Shown one piece after another: positions 1-8,794 of a stretch of DNA of 64,000 nt. The position numbers were made by a program, and so were the translations under genes. The stretch lies in assembly GCA_003058495.1 (NCBI GenBank), contig QBVC01000014.1, positions 62,001-126,000 of the forward strand, in the 5' to 3' direction. Every line of letters begins with the position of its first letter. Position 1 is the stretch's first letter. Under the pieces are notes generated by a model, which had not been told where the DNA came from, searched no databases, and worked only from the letters and a program-made list of their open reading frames with translations. Source of the DNA: a gamma proteobacterium symbiont of Ctena orbiculata. GTDB taxonomy: Bacteria > Pseudomonadota > Gammaproteobacteria > Chromatiales > Chromatiaceae.

Positions 1-377
1 CCAAGGACGCTGAGTCGGATTGTAGATAAACAGTACTCAAAACACCTCAGCCATCTTGCCAAGGCACTTGAGGTGGCAGGCTCTGAACTCACCGGCCCTG
101 TCTCAGCACTCGCGGAGGGCAAATCCGCGAATCTTCCCTACTTCTTTCTGCTCGACGCCTCTTCTTCACTTGGAAAAGCATTTCAGTCACCACAACCAAA
201 GAACAGGCGCTTTTTGATTGGCCTCTGCCGGTAAACCTCTTCCGCCAGCGCATTATCAAAAAGTTGTTACGAGCTGGAATTGACCAGGAGATCATCAATG
301 GTTGGATGGGGCATGCGGAAAATGGTATGACCCCGTACGGTGATATTTCCATCCGCTGCTGGTTGAAGGACTTTTAG
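1..377 (+). pseudogene. tyrosine recombinase (integrase) 3' remnant, frameshifted
   Basis: Frame 1 is open from the window edge to a stop at 232-234 and reads like the central part of an integrase (LPYFFLLDASSSLGKAF around 130-180). The C-terminal catalytic part continues in frame 3 and ends at 375-377: LPVNLFRQR, then INGWMGHAENGMTPYGD with the His of the GHA motif and the probable Tyr nucleophile 8 residues on, as in phage and island integrases. The switch of frame at about 165-195 splits the domain, so the gene is probably broken. It lies about 410 bp beyond the 3' end of an initiator tRNA gene, a classic integration target. A programmed frameshift or a sequencing error is possible. The N-terminus lies outside the window. 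Confidence 0.65.
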
Positions 378-700
378 GAATCAAGAGACGCTTTTTAGGC
401 AATCTATGAGCAATTGGGTTTTGATGCTTTTTCAACCTGGCGGCAGACGCCCGTCCTGAAAACCAGCGCTTCGGCCCCCTACAGCGGCCAGCATAAAAGG
501 GCTGTTTCATCTCGAAACAAGTCAGATTCATAGACGACTCACAGCATGGTCTCTATCACCACTTGTTTTGAACAAAAATGGAACATGCATGAAGACCTGT
601 TTTTCTAGGTACACTGCCTTAAGGCCAGGCTAATTACCGACCTTAAGGTTAAAGGTCCAAAGGTCAATTCTGACTAAAATTCCTAACTCAGAATTTTTGC

Positions 701-718
701 TGGGCACGGAATGGGCAC
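701..718. repeat. TGGGCAC direct repeat, 11-bp spacing
   Basis: TGGGCAC occurs at 701-707 and again at 712-718, exactly one helical turn apart, between the integrase remnant and the 3' end of the tRNA. Short direct repeats here could be recombinase arm-type binding sites. This is inference from position only. Confidence 0.25.
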
Positions 719-740
719 AGGGATTTTTTGCCGCAAATAA

Positions 741-775
741 CAAAAAAGCCAACCACCGCTAAGTGATTGGCTTTA
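741..775 (-). terminator. Rho-independent terminator of tRNA-fMet
   Basis: Read on the minus strand, an AAAGCCAATCAC / GTGGTTGGCTTT stem (one mismatch) with a 6-nt loop is followed by a run of T. It begins about 13 nt after the tRNA CCA end. Confidence 0.8.
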
Positions 776-787
776 GTGTTTTTTATT

Positions 788-864
<77 letters not shown>

Positions 865-877
865 TCAAGGAGGGGGC

Positions 878-906
878 ATACTACCCGTGTTACAGCCGGA
901 TGGCAA
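878..906 (-). promoter_or_regulatory. sigma70-type promoter of tRNA-fMet
   Basis: On the minus strand TTGCCA (rc 901-906) is followed after 17 nt by TAGTAT (rc 878-883), then a GC-rich discriminator GCCCCCTCC just before the tRNA. This is the usual pattern of stringently controlled stable-RNA promoters. Confidence 0.6.
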
Positions 907-1051
907 CCCTCGATTTGGAAATACGAAATAAAAACCCTGAATCCAGGATTGGAAAAGTAAAAAACCATTCTTTTTTTTAATAATCAGGAACTTTAGGCAA
1001 GTTCAGAATTAAAAAATTCCCTATCCTGCCAACATCTGAACCTATTATTCA

Positions 1052-1078
1052 CCAGCCACAGGTTTGGGTGTTGGCTGG
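1052..1078 (-). terminator. hairpin after nuoN, possible end of nuo transcript
   Basis: CCAGCCA (1052-1058) and TGGCTGG (1072-1078) form a perfect 7-bp stem about 33 nt after the nuoN stop. No clear T-run follows on the minus strand, so termination may be weak or Rho-assisted. Confidence 0.3.
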
Positions 1079-1110
1079 CAAGCTCCCGAATTTTCGGCCC
1101 AACTCATACC

Positions 1111-2559
1111 TCAACCGCCAATGGCAGTTTGGCAGAGGGAAAACAGACCCGCCGGAAAGAGCCCGAGCACCAACATGGCAAGGCCGTTCAGGGAGAGCGC
1201 CACCTGGGTATCCACACCCATGGTCAGCGGTGACTCGTCAACCGGCTCATCGAAATACATCAGCTTGACGACGCGGATATAGTAAAAGGCGCCGATGATG
1301 GAGAAGAATACGCCGACCACCGCCAACCAGGTCAGACTGACCGAGACAACCGCATCGAGCACGAACAGCTTGGCGAAGAAACCGACCGTGGGGGGCACCC
1401 CGGCCATGGAGAACATCAACAGCAGCATCATGCCGGCAAACCAGGGGTTGCGCTGGTTGAGCCCCTTGAAGTCGTCCAGATTCTCCGCCTCGAAGCCCTT
1501 GCGGCTGAGCGCGATCACCACACCGAAGCCCCCCGCCGACATCAGCGCGTAGACCAGGGCATAGAACATCGCCGCGGTATAGCCCTCCTTGGTGCCCGCG
1601 AGGATACCGAGCAGGATGAAGCCCACATGGGAGATGGTGGAGTAGGCCAGCATGCGTTTGATATTGGTCTGGGCGATGGCGATCAGGTTGCCGACGGCCA
1701 TGGAGAGGACCGCGAGGATGATCAGCATCCCCTGCCAACCCTCCCAGCCGCCATGCAGATCGGCCAGTCCATCCACCAGCAGGCGCATCGCCAGGGCGAA
1801 CGCCGCGATCTTCGGCGCGCTGCCGAGAAAAAGGGTGACCGCCGTGGGCGCGCCGTGATAGACATCGGGCACCCACATGTGGAAGGGAACCGCGCCCAGC
1901 TTGAAGGCCAGGCCGATCACCAGGAAGACGATGCCGAACACCATCACCAGCTGGTTCATGTCGCCCTTGTCCACCACTTGCGCCAGCTCGTCGAAGCGCA
2001 GGGTGCCGGTGACCCCGTAGATCATGGAGATGCCGTAGAGCAGCATACCCGAGGCGAGCGCACCGAGGACAAAATACTTCATTGCCGCCTCGGCGCCCTG
2101 GGGTGAATCCCGGTTGAAGGCGACCAGGGCGTAGAGACAGAGCGCCAGCAGCTCCAGCCCCAGATAGATGGTGAGGAAGCTGTTGGCGGAGGTCATGATC
2201 GTCATCCCCAACACCGCAAACAGGCCCAGGGTGTAGAACTCGCCCTTGAAGAGTCCCCGGTCACGCAGATAGTCCTTGGCATAGAGAAAGGAGAGAAAGC
2301 TGACCACCAGGATGCCCAGCTTCAAAAGATCGCTCATCGGATCGCGGATATAGCTGCCGTCGAAGAGGATCTGAGCATCCGGCTGGGATACCGCCAGGGT
2401 GACGGCGGCAGTGAGGATCAGCCCAACCTGGGTGATACCGTAACTGACGATACGCTGCGACTCACGGATGAATAGATCGACCACCAGCACCAGGCAGGCC
2501 AGGGTCAGCAGGGTGATTTCCGGCAGCACCGGGATCAGTTGTGTTGTATCGAATTGCAT
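1111..2559 (-). CDS. nuoN: NADH-quinone oxidoreductase subunit N
   Basis: Membrane subunit of respiratory complex I and one of three antiporter-like proton-pumping subunits with NuoL and NuoM. 482 residues, rich in hydrophobic helices, with the conserved [20 protein letters not shown] stretch around the proton-channel helices. The start used is ATG 2557-2559 ([15 protein letters not shown]); the frame stays open for another 36 codons upstream, but that part is not NuoN-like and overlaps the nuoM end. It is the last gene of the nuoA-N operon. Confidence 0.96.
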   Translation of the reverse strand: MQFDTTQLIPVLPEITLLTLACLVLVVDLFIRESQRIVSYGITQVGLILTAAVTLAVSQPDAQILFDGSYIRDPMSDLLKLGILVVSFLSFLYAKDYLRDRGLFKGEFYTLGLFAVLGMTIMTSANSFLTIYLGLELLALCLYALVAFNRDSPQGAEAAMKYFVLGALASGMLLYGISMIYGVTGTLRFDELAQVVDKGDMNQLVMVFGIVFLVIGLAFKLGAVPFHMWVPDVYHGAPTAVTLFLGSAPKIAAFALAMRLLVDGLADLHGGWEGWQGMLIILAVLSMAVGNLIAIAQTNIKRMLAYSTISHVGFILLGILAGTKEGYTAAMFYALVYALMSAGGFGVVIALSRKGFEAENLDDFKGLNQRNPWFAGMMLLLMFSMAGVPPTVGFFAKLFVLDAVVSVSLTWLAVVGVFFSIIGAFYYIRVVKLMYFDEPVDESPLTMGVDTQVALSLNGLAMLVLGLFPAGLFSLCQTAIGG

Positions 2560-2588
2560 TTGAAAACTACCGAGTCGGGCTCCGTCAG

Positions 2589-4100
2589 TTAAAGTTTCGA
2601 CACTGCAATATGCTGCAGCAGGTTGTTGACGGAGGCATCCATTACCTCTACCAGGGGCGCCGGCCACAGGCCCAGCAGCAGCACCGCCGCCGCCAGGGTG
2701 CCAAGCACGATATACTCACGCTGATTCATGTCCTGCAACGCCGCCACGCCTTCGTTGGTGACATCGCCGAAGACCACCCGCTTGACCATCCACAGGGTAT
2801 AGGCGGCGCCGATGATCAGGGTGGTGGCGGCGAGGAAGGCATACCAGAAATCGGCCCTGAAACTGGCGAGAATCACCATGAACTCGCCGACGAAACCGGA
2901 GGTGCCCGGCAGGCCCGCGTTGGCCATGGCGAAGAAGACCATGAAGGCGCCGAACACCGGCATGGTGTTGATCACCCCGCCGTAGTCCTTGATCTCGCGG
3001 CTGTGCAGCCGATCGTAGAGCACGCCGACGCAGAGGAAGAGGGCCGCCGAGATAAAGCCGTGGGAGACCATCTGCACCATGCCCCCCTCCACCCCCAGGG
3101 CGGCGCCGCTGCCGGCGTTGTTCTGGCTGATGATGAAGACGATGAAGAAGCCCAGGGTGACAAAGCCCATGTGGGCGATCGACGAGTAGGCGATCAGCTT
3201 CTTCATGTCCTGCTGGATCAGGGCGACGAAACCGATATAGACCACCGCGATCAGGGACATGCCGATGATCAGCCAGTCCAGGGTATGGCTGGCGTCGGGG
3301 GTGATCGGCAGGCTGAAGCGCAGGAAGCCGTAACCGCCGATCTTCAGCATGATCGCCGCCAGGATCACCGAGCCGCCGGTGGGGGCCTCCACGTGGGCGT
3401 CGGGCAACCAGGTGTGGACCGGCCACATCGGCACCTTCACCGCGAAGGCGAGGAGGAAGGCGATGAAGATCAGGATCTGCTCGGTGAGGTCCAGCTTCAG
3501 GGTATGGTAACCGAGGATGTCGAAGCTGCCCGACTGGAAGTACATGTAGATCAGGGCGACCAGCATGAACACCGAACCGAAGAAGGTATAGAGGAAAAAC
3601 TTGATGGTGGCGTAGACCCGGTTCGGTCCGCCCCAGACACCGATGATGAGAAACATCGGGATCAGCATCGCCTCCCAGTAGACATAGAAGAGCATCGCGT
3701 CGAGGGCCGAGAAGACGCCCACCATCACCCCCTCCATGATGAGGAAGGCGGCCATGTACTGGGAAGGGCGGTACTTGATCACCTCCCAGCCGGCGATCAC
3801 CACCAGCGGGGTGATGAAGGTGGTGAGGATGATCAGCGGCATGGAGATGCCGTCCACGCCCATGTAGTACTCCACATCGAAACTGGGAATCCAGGGCACC
3901 CGCTCCACGAACTGCATCGCCGAGGTGGTGCTGTCGAAGGCGAACCAGAGGGGCAGACTGACGATGAAGGTCAGGACGGCGATGATCAGGGCGGTCCACT
4001 TGGTGGCGTTGGACTCACGGTCGCCGCTGGCGAGTACCATGAGACCACCGATGATCGGAATCCAGACCGTTAGACTTAAGATGGGCCAATCGGCAATCAT
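2589..4100 (-). CDS. nuoM: NADH-quinone oxidoreductase subunit M
   Basis: Antiporter-like membrane subunit of complex I. About 503 residues with many hydrophobic helices and the family stretch [20 protein letters not shown], which includes the charged helix region used in proton translocation. ATG at 4098-4100 is preferred because AACAGG lies 8 nt upstream; a GTG at 4107-4109 would add three residues and sits 3 nt from the nuoL stop. Followed by nuoN after about 30 nt. Confidence 0.96.
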   Translation of the reverse strand: MIADWPILSLTVWIPIIGGLMVLASGDRESNATKWTALIIAVLTFIVSLPLWFAFDSTTSAMQFVERVPWIPSFDVEYYMGVDGISMPLIILTTFITPLVVIAGWEVIKYRPSQYMAAFLIMEGVMVGVFSALDAMLFYVYWEAMLIPMFLIIGVWGGPNRVYATIKFFLYTFFGSVFMLVALIYMYFQSGSFDILGYHTLKLDLTEQILIFIAFLLAFAVKVPMWPVHTWLPDAHVEAPTGGSVILAAIMLKIGGYGFLRFSLPITPDASHTLDWLIIGMSLIAVVYIGFVALIQQDMKKLIAYSSIAHMGFVTLGFFIVFIISQNNAGSGAALGVEGGMVQMVSHGFISAALFLCVGVLYDRLHSREIKDYGGVINTMPVFGAFMVFFAMANAGLPGTSGFVGEFMVILASFRADFWYAFLAATTLIIGAAYTLWMVKRVVFGDVTNEGVAALQDMNQREYIVLGTLAAAVLLLGLWPAPLVEVMDASVNNLLQHIAVSKL

Positions 4101-4112
4101 GCTAGACACCTG

Positions 4113-6101
4113 TTATAAGAAGACGAACCAGGTCAGCAGCAGGAGCAGACCCAGAATCATGGCAATGGCGTAGTGGTAGAGGTAGCCGCTCTGCAGATGG
4201 CGCACCACCGAGGCGAACCAACCCACCGAGTAGGCGGAACCGTTGATCGCCAGACCGTCGATCAAACCCCGGTCCCCCGCCAACCAGAGAAACTTGCCCA
4301 GGCCGCGGCTGCCGGCGGCGAAGACCGCCTGGTAGGCCTCGTCGAACCAGTATTTTTTATCCAGCAGGGTGTGCAGCGGGGAGAGGGTCGACTTGATCCT
4401 GTCGGCAAGGGCCGGGTTCAGCATGTAGATGTAGAAGGCCAGACCCAGGCCCGCCATGGCCAGATAGAAGGCCGGGCTCGCATAGGTATGCGCCAGCATG
4501 CCGTTGCCGCTGTGGACCACCGCCTGTACCGCCGCCAGGGTATCGTGCTCGGGCAGGACATGGAGCACACCCTTGAACCAGTCACCGAAGAGTATGGGAT
4601 CGATGGTGAAATAGCCGAGGATCACCGATGGGATGGCGAGCAGGATCAGCGGCACGGTCACCACCTTGGGTGATTCATGCAGATGCTCTTTCGCATGCTC
4701 GTCACGGGGACCCTCGCCATGGAAGACCAGGAAGAACATGCGGAAACTGTAGAGGGCGGTGACGAAGACACCGGCCAGCACCAGCCAATAGGCATAACCG
4801 GAACCGGCGATGCTGGAGTGGTGCACCGCCTCGATGATGGCATCCTTGGAGAAGAAACCGGAAAAGAAGGGAAAGCCGATCAATGCCAGGGAGCCCAGCA
4901 GCGAGGTCCAGTAGGTGATCGGCATATACCTGCGCACCCCGCCCATGTTGCGGATGTCCTGGTCGTGATGCATGCCGATGATCACCGAGCCGGCGGCGAG
5001 GAAGAGCAGCGCCTTGAAGAAGGCGTGGGTCATCAGATGGAAGATGCCGGCGGCATAGGCGGAGGCCCCCAGTGCCACCATCATGTAGCCCAGCTGGGAG
5101 AGGGTCGAGTAGGCCACCACCCGCTTGATATCGTTCTGCACGATGCCGATCAGGCCGGTGAAGAAGGCGGTGGTGGCGCCGATCACCAGGATGAAGCTGA
5201 GCGCGGTCTCCGAGAGCTCATAGAGGGGCGACATGCGCGCCACCATGAAGATACCGGCGGTGACCATGGTGGCGGCGTGGATCAGCGCGGAGATGGGGGT
5301 CGGACCCTCCATCGAGTCGGGCAGCCAGACATGGAGCGGAACCTGGGCCGACTTGCCCATGGCGCCGATGAACAGCAGGATGCCGATCACCGACATCAGC
5401 GACCAGCCGGTCTCGCCCCAGATCTGGATCTGGGTATCGGCCAGGCCCGGCGCCTTGGCGAAGACCTCGGCATAGTCGAGGCTGTTGGTGTACATGGCGA
5501 TGGCGGCGATGCCGAGGATGAAACCGAAGTCACCCACCCGGTTGACGATGAAGGCCTTGAGGTTGGCGAAGATCGCCGTCGGCCGCACCGACCAGAAACC
5601 GATCAGCAGGTAGGAGACCAGGCCCACCGCCTCCCAGCCGAAGAAGAGCTGGAGGAAGTTGTTGGACATCACCAGCATCAGCATGGAGAAGGTGAAGAGC
5701 GAGATGTAGCTGAAGAAGCGCTGATAGCTGTTGCGCCCCGCGAGGCTGGTCTTGGGCCAGTTGTGCTCGTCATCGGCCATGTAGCCGATGGTGTAGATAT
5801 GGACGCAGAAGGAGACGAAGGTCACCACGCTGATCATCACCGCGGTGAGCTGATCCACCAGAAAGCCCACCTCCATGTTGAGACCGTCGCTCACCATCCA
5901 GGTGTAGACCGGGCCGTTGAAGAGCTCCGCCTTACCCGTAATGAAGCCGTACAAGACATAGAGAGACAACAGCGTGGAGATACCCACCCCGGTGCTCGTC
6001 ACCCAATGGGACCAGCTGCGGCCGATGGCACCACCGAAAAAGCCGGCTATGATGGCGCCCGCCAGGGGCGCCAGCACGATTGTCAGATAGATATTTTCCA
6101 T
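4113..6101 (-). CDS. nuoL: NADH-quinone oxidoreductase subunit L
   Basis: Largest antiporter-like subunit of complex I, 662 residues, with the long C-terminal lateral-helix region expected of NuoL. Conserved stretches include FFGWEAVGLVSYLLIGFW near residue 150 and PLHVWLPDSMEGPTPISALI near 255. Unlike the other nuo junctions, nuoK and nuoL are separated by about 190 nt, which contain an inverted-repeat-bounded insertion (6120-6280). NuoL may therefore have altered translation relative to its neighbours. Confidence 0.97.
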   Translation of the reverse strand: MENIYLTIVLAPLAGAIIAGFFGGAIGRSWSHWVTSTGVGISTLLSLYVLYGFITGKAELFNGPVYTWMVSDGLNMEVGFLVDQLTAVMISVVTFVSFCVHIYTIGYMADDEHNWPKTSLAGRNSYQRFFSYISLFTFSMLMLVMSNNFLQLFFGWEAVGLVSYLLIGFWSVRPTAIFANLKAFIVNRVGDFGFILGIAAIAMYTNSLDYAEVFAKAPGLADTQIQIWGETGWSLMSVIGILLFIGAMGKSAQVPLHVWLPDSMEGPTPISALIHAATMVTAGIFMVARMSPLYELSETALSFILVIGATTAFFTGLIGIVQNDIKRVVAYSTLSQLGYMMVALGASAYAAGIFHLMTHAFFKALLFLAAGSVIIGMHHDQDIRNMGGVRRYMPITYWTSLLGSLALIGFPFFSGFFSKDAIIEAVHHSSIAGSGYAYWLVLAGVFVTALYSFRMFFLVFHGEGPRDEHAKEHLHESPKVVTVPLILLAIPSVILGYFTIDPILFGDWFKGVLHVLPEHDTLAAVQAVVHSGNGMLAHTYASPAFYLAMAGLGLAFYIYMLNPALADRIKSTLSPLHTLLDKKYWFDEAYQAVFAAGSRGLGKFLWLAGDRGLIDGLAINGSAYSVGWFASVVRHLQSGYLYHYAIAMILGLLLLLTWFVFL

Positions 6102-6119
6102 AACCGTTTCTTTTGAAAA

Positions 6120-6280
6120 GTCCGCAAATGAACGCTAATGAACGCAAATTTTTCTAATGCATCCGGCATATCATCCACCGACCCAGATTACCCAATATTC
6201 AAGCTCGTTCTCTGTTAACCCTAAGTCCTGAAAATGAACCCTAAAAAACATTTGCGTTTATTTGCGTTCATTTGCGGACT
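6120..6280. mobile_element. inverted-repeat-bounded MITE-like insertion in nuo operon (copy 1)
   Basis: Left arm 6120-6149 begins GTCCGCAAATGAACGC; right arm 6250-6280 is its inverted partner, ending GCGTTCATTTGCGGACT. Arms are about 31 bp with two or three mismatches and consist of a 10-bp unit (CGCAAATGAA) repeated three times. The interior of about 99 bp has no gene. The same arms recur at 25185-25437 and 28711-29180. The insertion sits between two genes normally almost touching, and no clear target duplication is visible. It could also act as an mRNA hairpin between cistrons. Confidence 0.75.
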
Positions 6281-6292
6281 AATAAAAAAAAC

Positions 6293-6598
6293 CTACCCCT
6301 TCAACACGTCCATGTCCTCGACGTTGATGCTGCGCTTGCTGCGGAACAGCACCACCAGGATGGCCAGGCCGATGGCGGCCTCCGCCGCGGCCACGGTGAG
6401 GATAAAGAAGACAAAGACCTGTCCCGCGTTGTCACCCAGGAAATGGGAGAAGGCGACGAAGTTGATGTTCACCGCCAGCAGCATCAGCTCCACGCACATC
6501 AGCAGGATGATGACGTTCTTGCGGTTGATGAAGATCCCCGCCACGCTGATCGCGAAGAGGATGGCGCCGAGGGTGAGGTAGTCGGATAGTGCGATCAT
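6293..6598 (-). CDS. nuoK: NADH-quinone oxidoreductase subunit K
   Basis: Small complex I membrane subunit, 101 residues and three hydrophobic helices, matching the family length. The buried glutamate is visible in [15 protein letters not shown]. Start ATG 6596-6598 gives [10 protein letters not shown]; an eight-codon upstream extension overlaps nuoJ and is unlikely. The gene ends 13 nt before the right arm of the inverted-repeat insertion. Confidence 0.95.
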   Translation of the reverse strand: MIALSDYLTLGAILFAISVAGIFINRKNVIILLMCVELMLLAVNINFVAFSHFLGDNAGQVFVFFILTVAAAEAAIGLAILVVLFRSKRSINVEDMDVLKG

Positions 6599-6605
6599 CT
6601 CTCTA

Positions 6606-7208
6606 TCATCCTTTCTCGGCATCCATGGATACCATGCGTACCCGTTGCTCGCGTTTGACCACCACCTGGTTGGCCGGGTCGAGATACTTGGTGTCCGGCC
6701 GCTTGCGCATGGTCAGGCCGATGGCGGCGATGATGGCGACCAGCAGGATCACCGCGGCGATCTCGAAGGGGTACATATAGACGGTGTAAAGGACACTACC
6801 GAGTTCCTCGGTATTGCTGTAATCCGCGGCATGCCTGGCCGGCGCGGCATACTTCTCCAGGCCGAAATTATCCGGGCCGACGATCAGGATCAGTTCGGCC
6901 GCCATGGCGATGGCCATGACCACCCCCAGGGGGAGCATCTTGATGAACCCGGCGCGCAACACCGCGATGTCGATATCCAGCATCATCAGCACGAAGAGGA
7001 ACAGCACCATCACCGCGCCGACATAGACCAGCACCAGCACAATGGCGAGAAACTCCGCCTCCGCGAGCAGCCAGATGCCGCTGCAGGCGACGAAGGCAAG
7101 GATCAGAAACAGGGCGGAATGCACAGGATTACGCCGGGTTATAACCATCGTTGCGGCGGCGATGATCACCGCGGAGAGGGCATAGAAGATCAGCTTTTCA
7201 AGTGTCAT
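6606..7208 (-). CDS. nuoJ: NADH-quinone oxidoreductase subunit J
   Basis: Complex I membrane subunit, 200 residues, five predicted hydrophobic helices. [18 protein letters not shown] is the conserved third helix containing the pi-bulge region known in this family. It lies between nuoI and nuoK, with 7 nt to the nuoK start. Confidence 0.96.
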   Translation of the reverse strand: MTLEKLIFYALSAVIIAAATMVITRRNPVHSALFLILAFVACSGIWLLAEAEFLAIVLVLVYVGAVMVLFLFVLMMLDIDIAVLRAGFIKMLPLGVVMAIAMAAELILIVGPDNFGLEKYAAPARHAADYSNTEELGSVLYTVYMYPFEIAAVILLVAIIAAIGLTMRKRPDTKYLDPANQVVVKREQRVRMVSMDAEKG

Positions 7209-7235
7209 GTACGGGTTTCCCTTGTCTGTATCCGA

Positions 7236-7724
7236 TCAGCGATACTTCGCCTGGGCCTCGATGTCGGCGGCGATCTGCGCCTCATGTTTGTCGCCCACCG
7301 CCAGCAGCTTCTCTTTGGTCATGATATTTTCACCGCGATTCTCGAAGTGGTATTCATAGATCCGGGTCTCCACGATGGCATCCACCGGGCAGGCCTCCTG
7401 GCAGTAGCCGCAATAGATGCATTTGAACAGATCGATGTCGTAGCGGGTGGTGCGCCGGGAGCCATCCTCCCTCGGCTCGGCCTCGATGGTGATCGCCAGC
7501 GCCGGGCAGGTCGCCTCGCACAACTTGCAGGCGATGCAGCGCTCCTCGCCGTTGGGATAGCGTCGCAGGGCATGCAGACCACGGAATCTCGGGGAGACCG
7601 GGGCCTTCTCCTCCGGATACATCACGGTGAATTTTTTGCGGAACAGATAGCGCCCGGTGACGCTCAAGCCGCGAAACAGCTCCAGCAGGAAAAGGCTCTT
7701 CAAATAGTTTCTAAGCACTTTCAT
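7236..7724 (-). CDS. nuoI: NADH-quinone oxidoreductase subunit I
   Basis: Peripheral-arm subunit holding two 4Fe-4S clusters that pass electrons towards NuoB. Two motifs are present, [12 protein letters not shown] and [12 protein letters not shown]. 162 residues. Start ATG 7722-7724 ([10 protein letters not shown]) has GAGGAG 8 nt upstream; an upstream extension in the same frame overlaps nuoH and is rejected. Confidence 0.97.
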   Translation of the reverse strand: MKVLRNYLKSLFLLELFRGLSVTGRYLFRKKFTVMYPEEKAPVSPRFRGLHALRRYPNGEERCIACKLCEATCPALAITIEAEPREDGSRRTTRYDIDLFKCIYCGYCQEACPVDAIVETRIYEYHFENRGENIMTKEKLLAVGDKHEAQIAADIEAQAKYR

Positions 7725-7735
7725 GGCAGGGCTCC

Positions 7736-8791
7736 TCAGTCGAACCACCAGGGCATTTGATAGACCACAGCGAGACCCACGACCGCAATCCAGACAATGG
7801 TTATCGGAATGAACACTTTCCACCCCAGGCGCATGATCTGGTCATAGCGGTAACGGGGAAAAGTGGCGCGGAACCAGAGAAAGAGAAACATGAAAAAGGC
7901 GGTCTTGATCACCAGCCAGAAAAAGCCCGGCACCCAGTCGAACAACGGACCGAGCAGCGGCCAGCCGTGGAAGGGCGAGAGCCAGCCGCCCATGAACATG
8001 AGCGCGGTCAGGGCCGAGATCAGGATCATGTTGGCATACTCGGCGAGGAAGAAGACCGCGAACACCATGCCGGAGTATTCCACATGGAAGCCGGCGACGA
8101 TCTCGGACTCGCCCTCGGCGACATCGAAGGGGGCGCGATTGGTTTCGGCGACACCGGAGATCAGATAGACGCCGAACAGGGGCAGCAGGGGCAGCCAGAA
8201 CCAGGAGAAGAGTCCCCCCTCCTGGGCCTTGACGATATCCCCCAGATTGAGGCTCCCGGCCGCCACCAAAACGCCGACCAGGGCGAAACCCATGGCGATC
8301 TCGTAGGAGACGATCTGCGCCGCCGAGCGCAGCGCGCCGAGAAAGGCGTATTTGGAGTTCGAGGCCCAGCCGGCAATGATGACGCCGTAGACCCCCACCG
8401 AGGTCAGCGCCAGGATATAGAGCAGCCCCGCATTGATATCGGCCAGCACCAGCTCCTCATCGAAGGGAAAGACCGCCCAGGCCGCCAGCGCCGGGCCCAG
8501 GGTGATCACCGGGGCGATGACGAACAGCAGCTTGTTGGCCTTGGTCGGCAGCACGATCTCCTTGAACATCAGCTTGACCGCGTCCGCAATCGGCTGCAGC
8601 CAGCCCTTGGGACCGACCCGGTTGGGACCGATGCGCACCTGCATGTAGCCGATGATCTTGCGTTCCGCATAGGTGTAGTAGGCGACGATCAACATCAACG
8701 GCAGGACGATGACGACGATCTTGACCAGGGTCCAGACCAGATACTGCAGTTCGGCGGGAAGGGCTCCCCAGAGGCTGTTAAAGAGTTCCAT
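7736..8791 (-). CDS. nuoH: NADH-quinone oxidoreductase subunit H
   Basis: Membrane subunit that forms the quinone cavity with NuoB and NuoD and links to the proton-pumping arm. 351 residues, about eight hydrophobic helices, with the conserved loop [20 protein letters not shown] and the acidic stretch [18 protein letters not shown], whose charges lie in the quinone-to-proton coupling path. Confidence 0.97.
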   Translation of the reverse strand: MELFNSLWGALPAELQYLVWTLVKIVVIVLPLMLIVAYYTYAERKIIGYMQVRIGPNRVGPKGWLQPIADAVKLMFKEIVLPTKANKLLFVIAPVITLGPALAAWAVFPFDEELVLADINAGLLYILALTSVGVYGVIIAGWASNSKYAFLGALRSAAQIVSYEIAMGFALVGVLVAAGSLNLGDIVKAQEGGLFSWFWLPLLPLFGVYLISGVAETNRAPFDVAEGESEIVAGFHVEYSGMVFAVFFLAEYANMILISALTALMFMGGWLSPFHGWPLLGPLFDWVPGFFWLVIKTAFFMFLFLWFRATFPRYRYDQIMRLGWKVFIPITIVWIAVVGLAVVYQMPWWFD

Positions 8792-8794
8792 CGG

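Larger units (their letters stand above)
378..787. other. gene-poor stretch between integrase remnant and tRNA-fMet
   Basis: No credible coding frame is seen here. The stretch holds a TGGGCAC direct repeat (701-707 and 712-718) and the tRNA terminator at its right end. It is probably the edge of a decayed integrated element, given the integrase remnant on its left and the tRNA on its right. Confidence 0.4.

Noticed and set aside
295-531. A 78-codon minus-strand frame next to the integrase remnant
   Set aside because: Overlaps the integrase C-terminus antisense; no recognisable features.
6120-6280. Repeats considered as DnaA boxes or plasmid iterons marking an origin
   Set aside because: No TTATNCACA-type boxes, no replication initiator gene, and copies are scattered inside unrelated operons.
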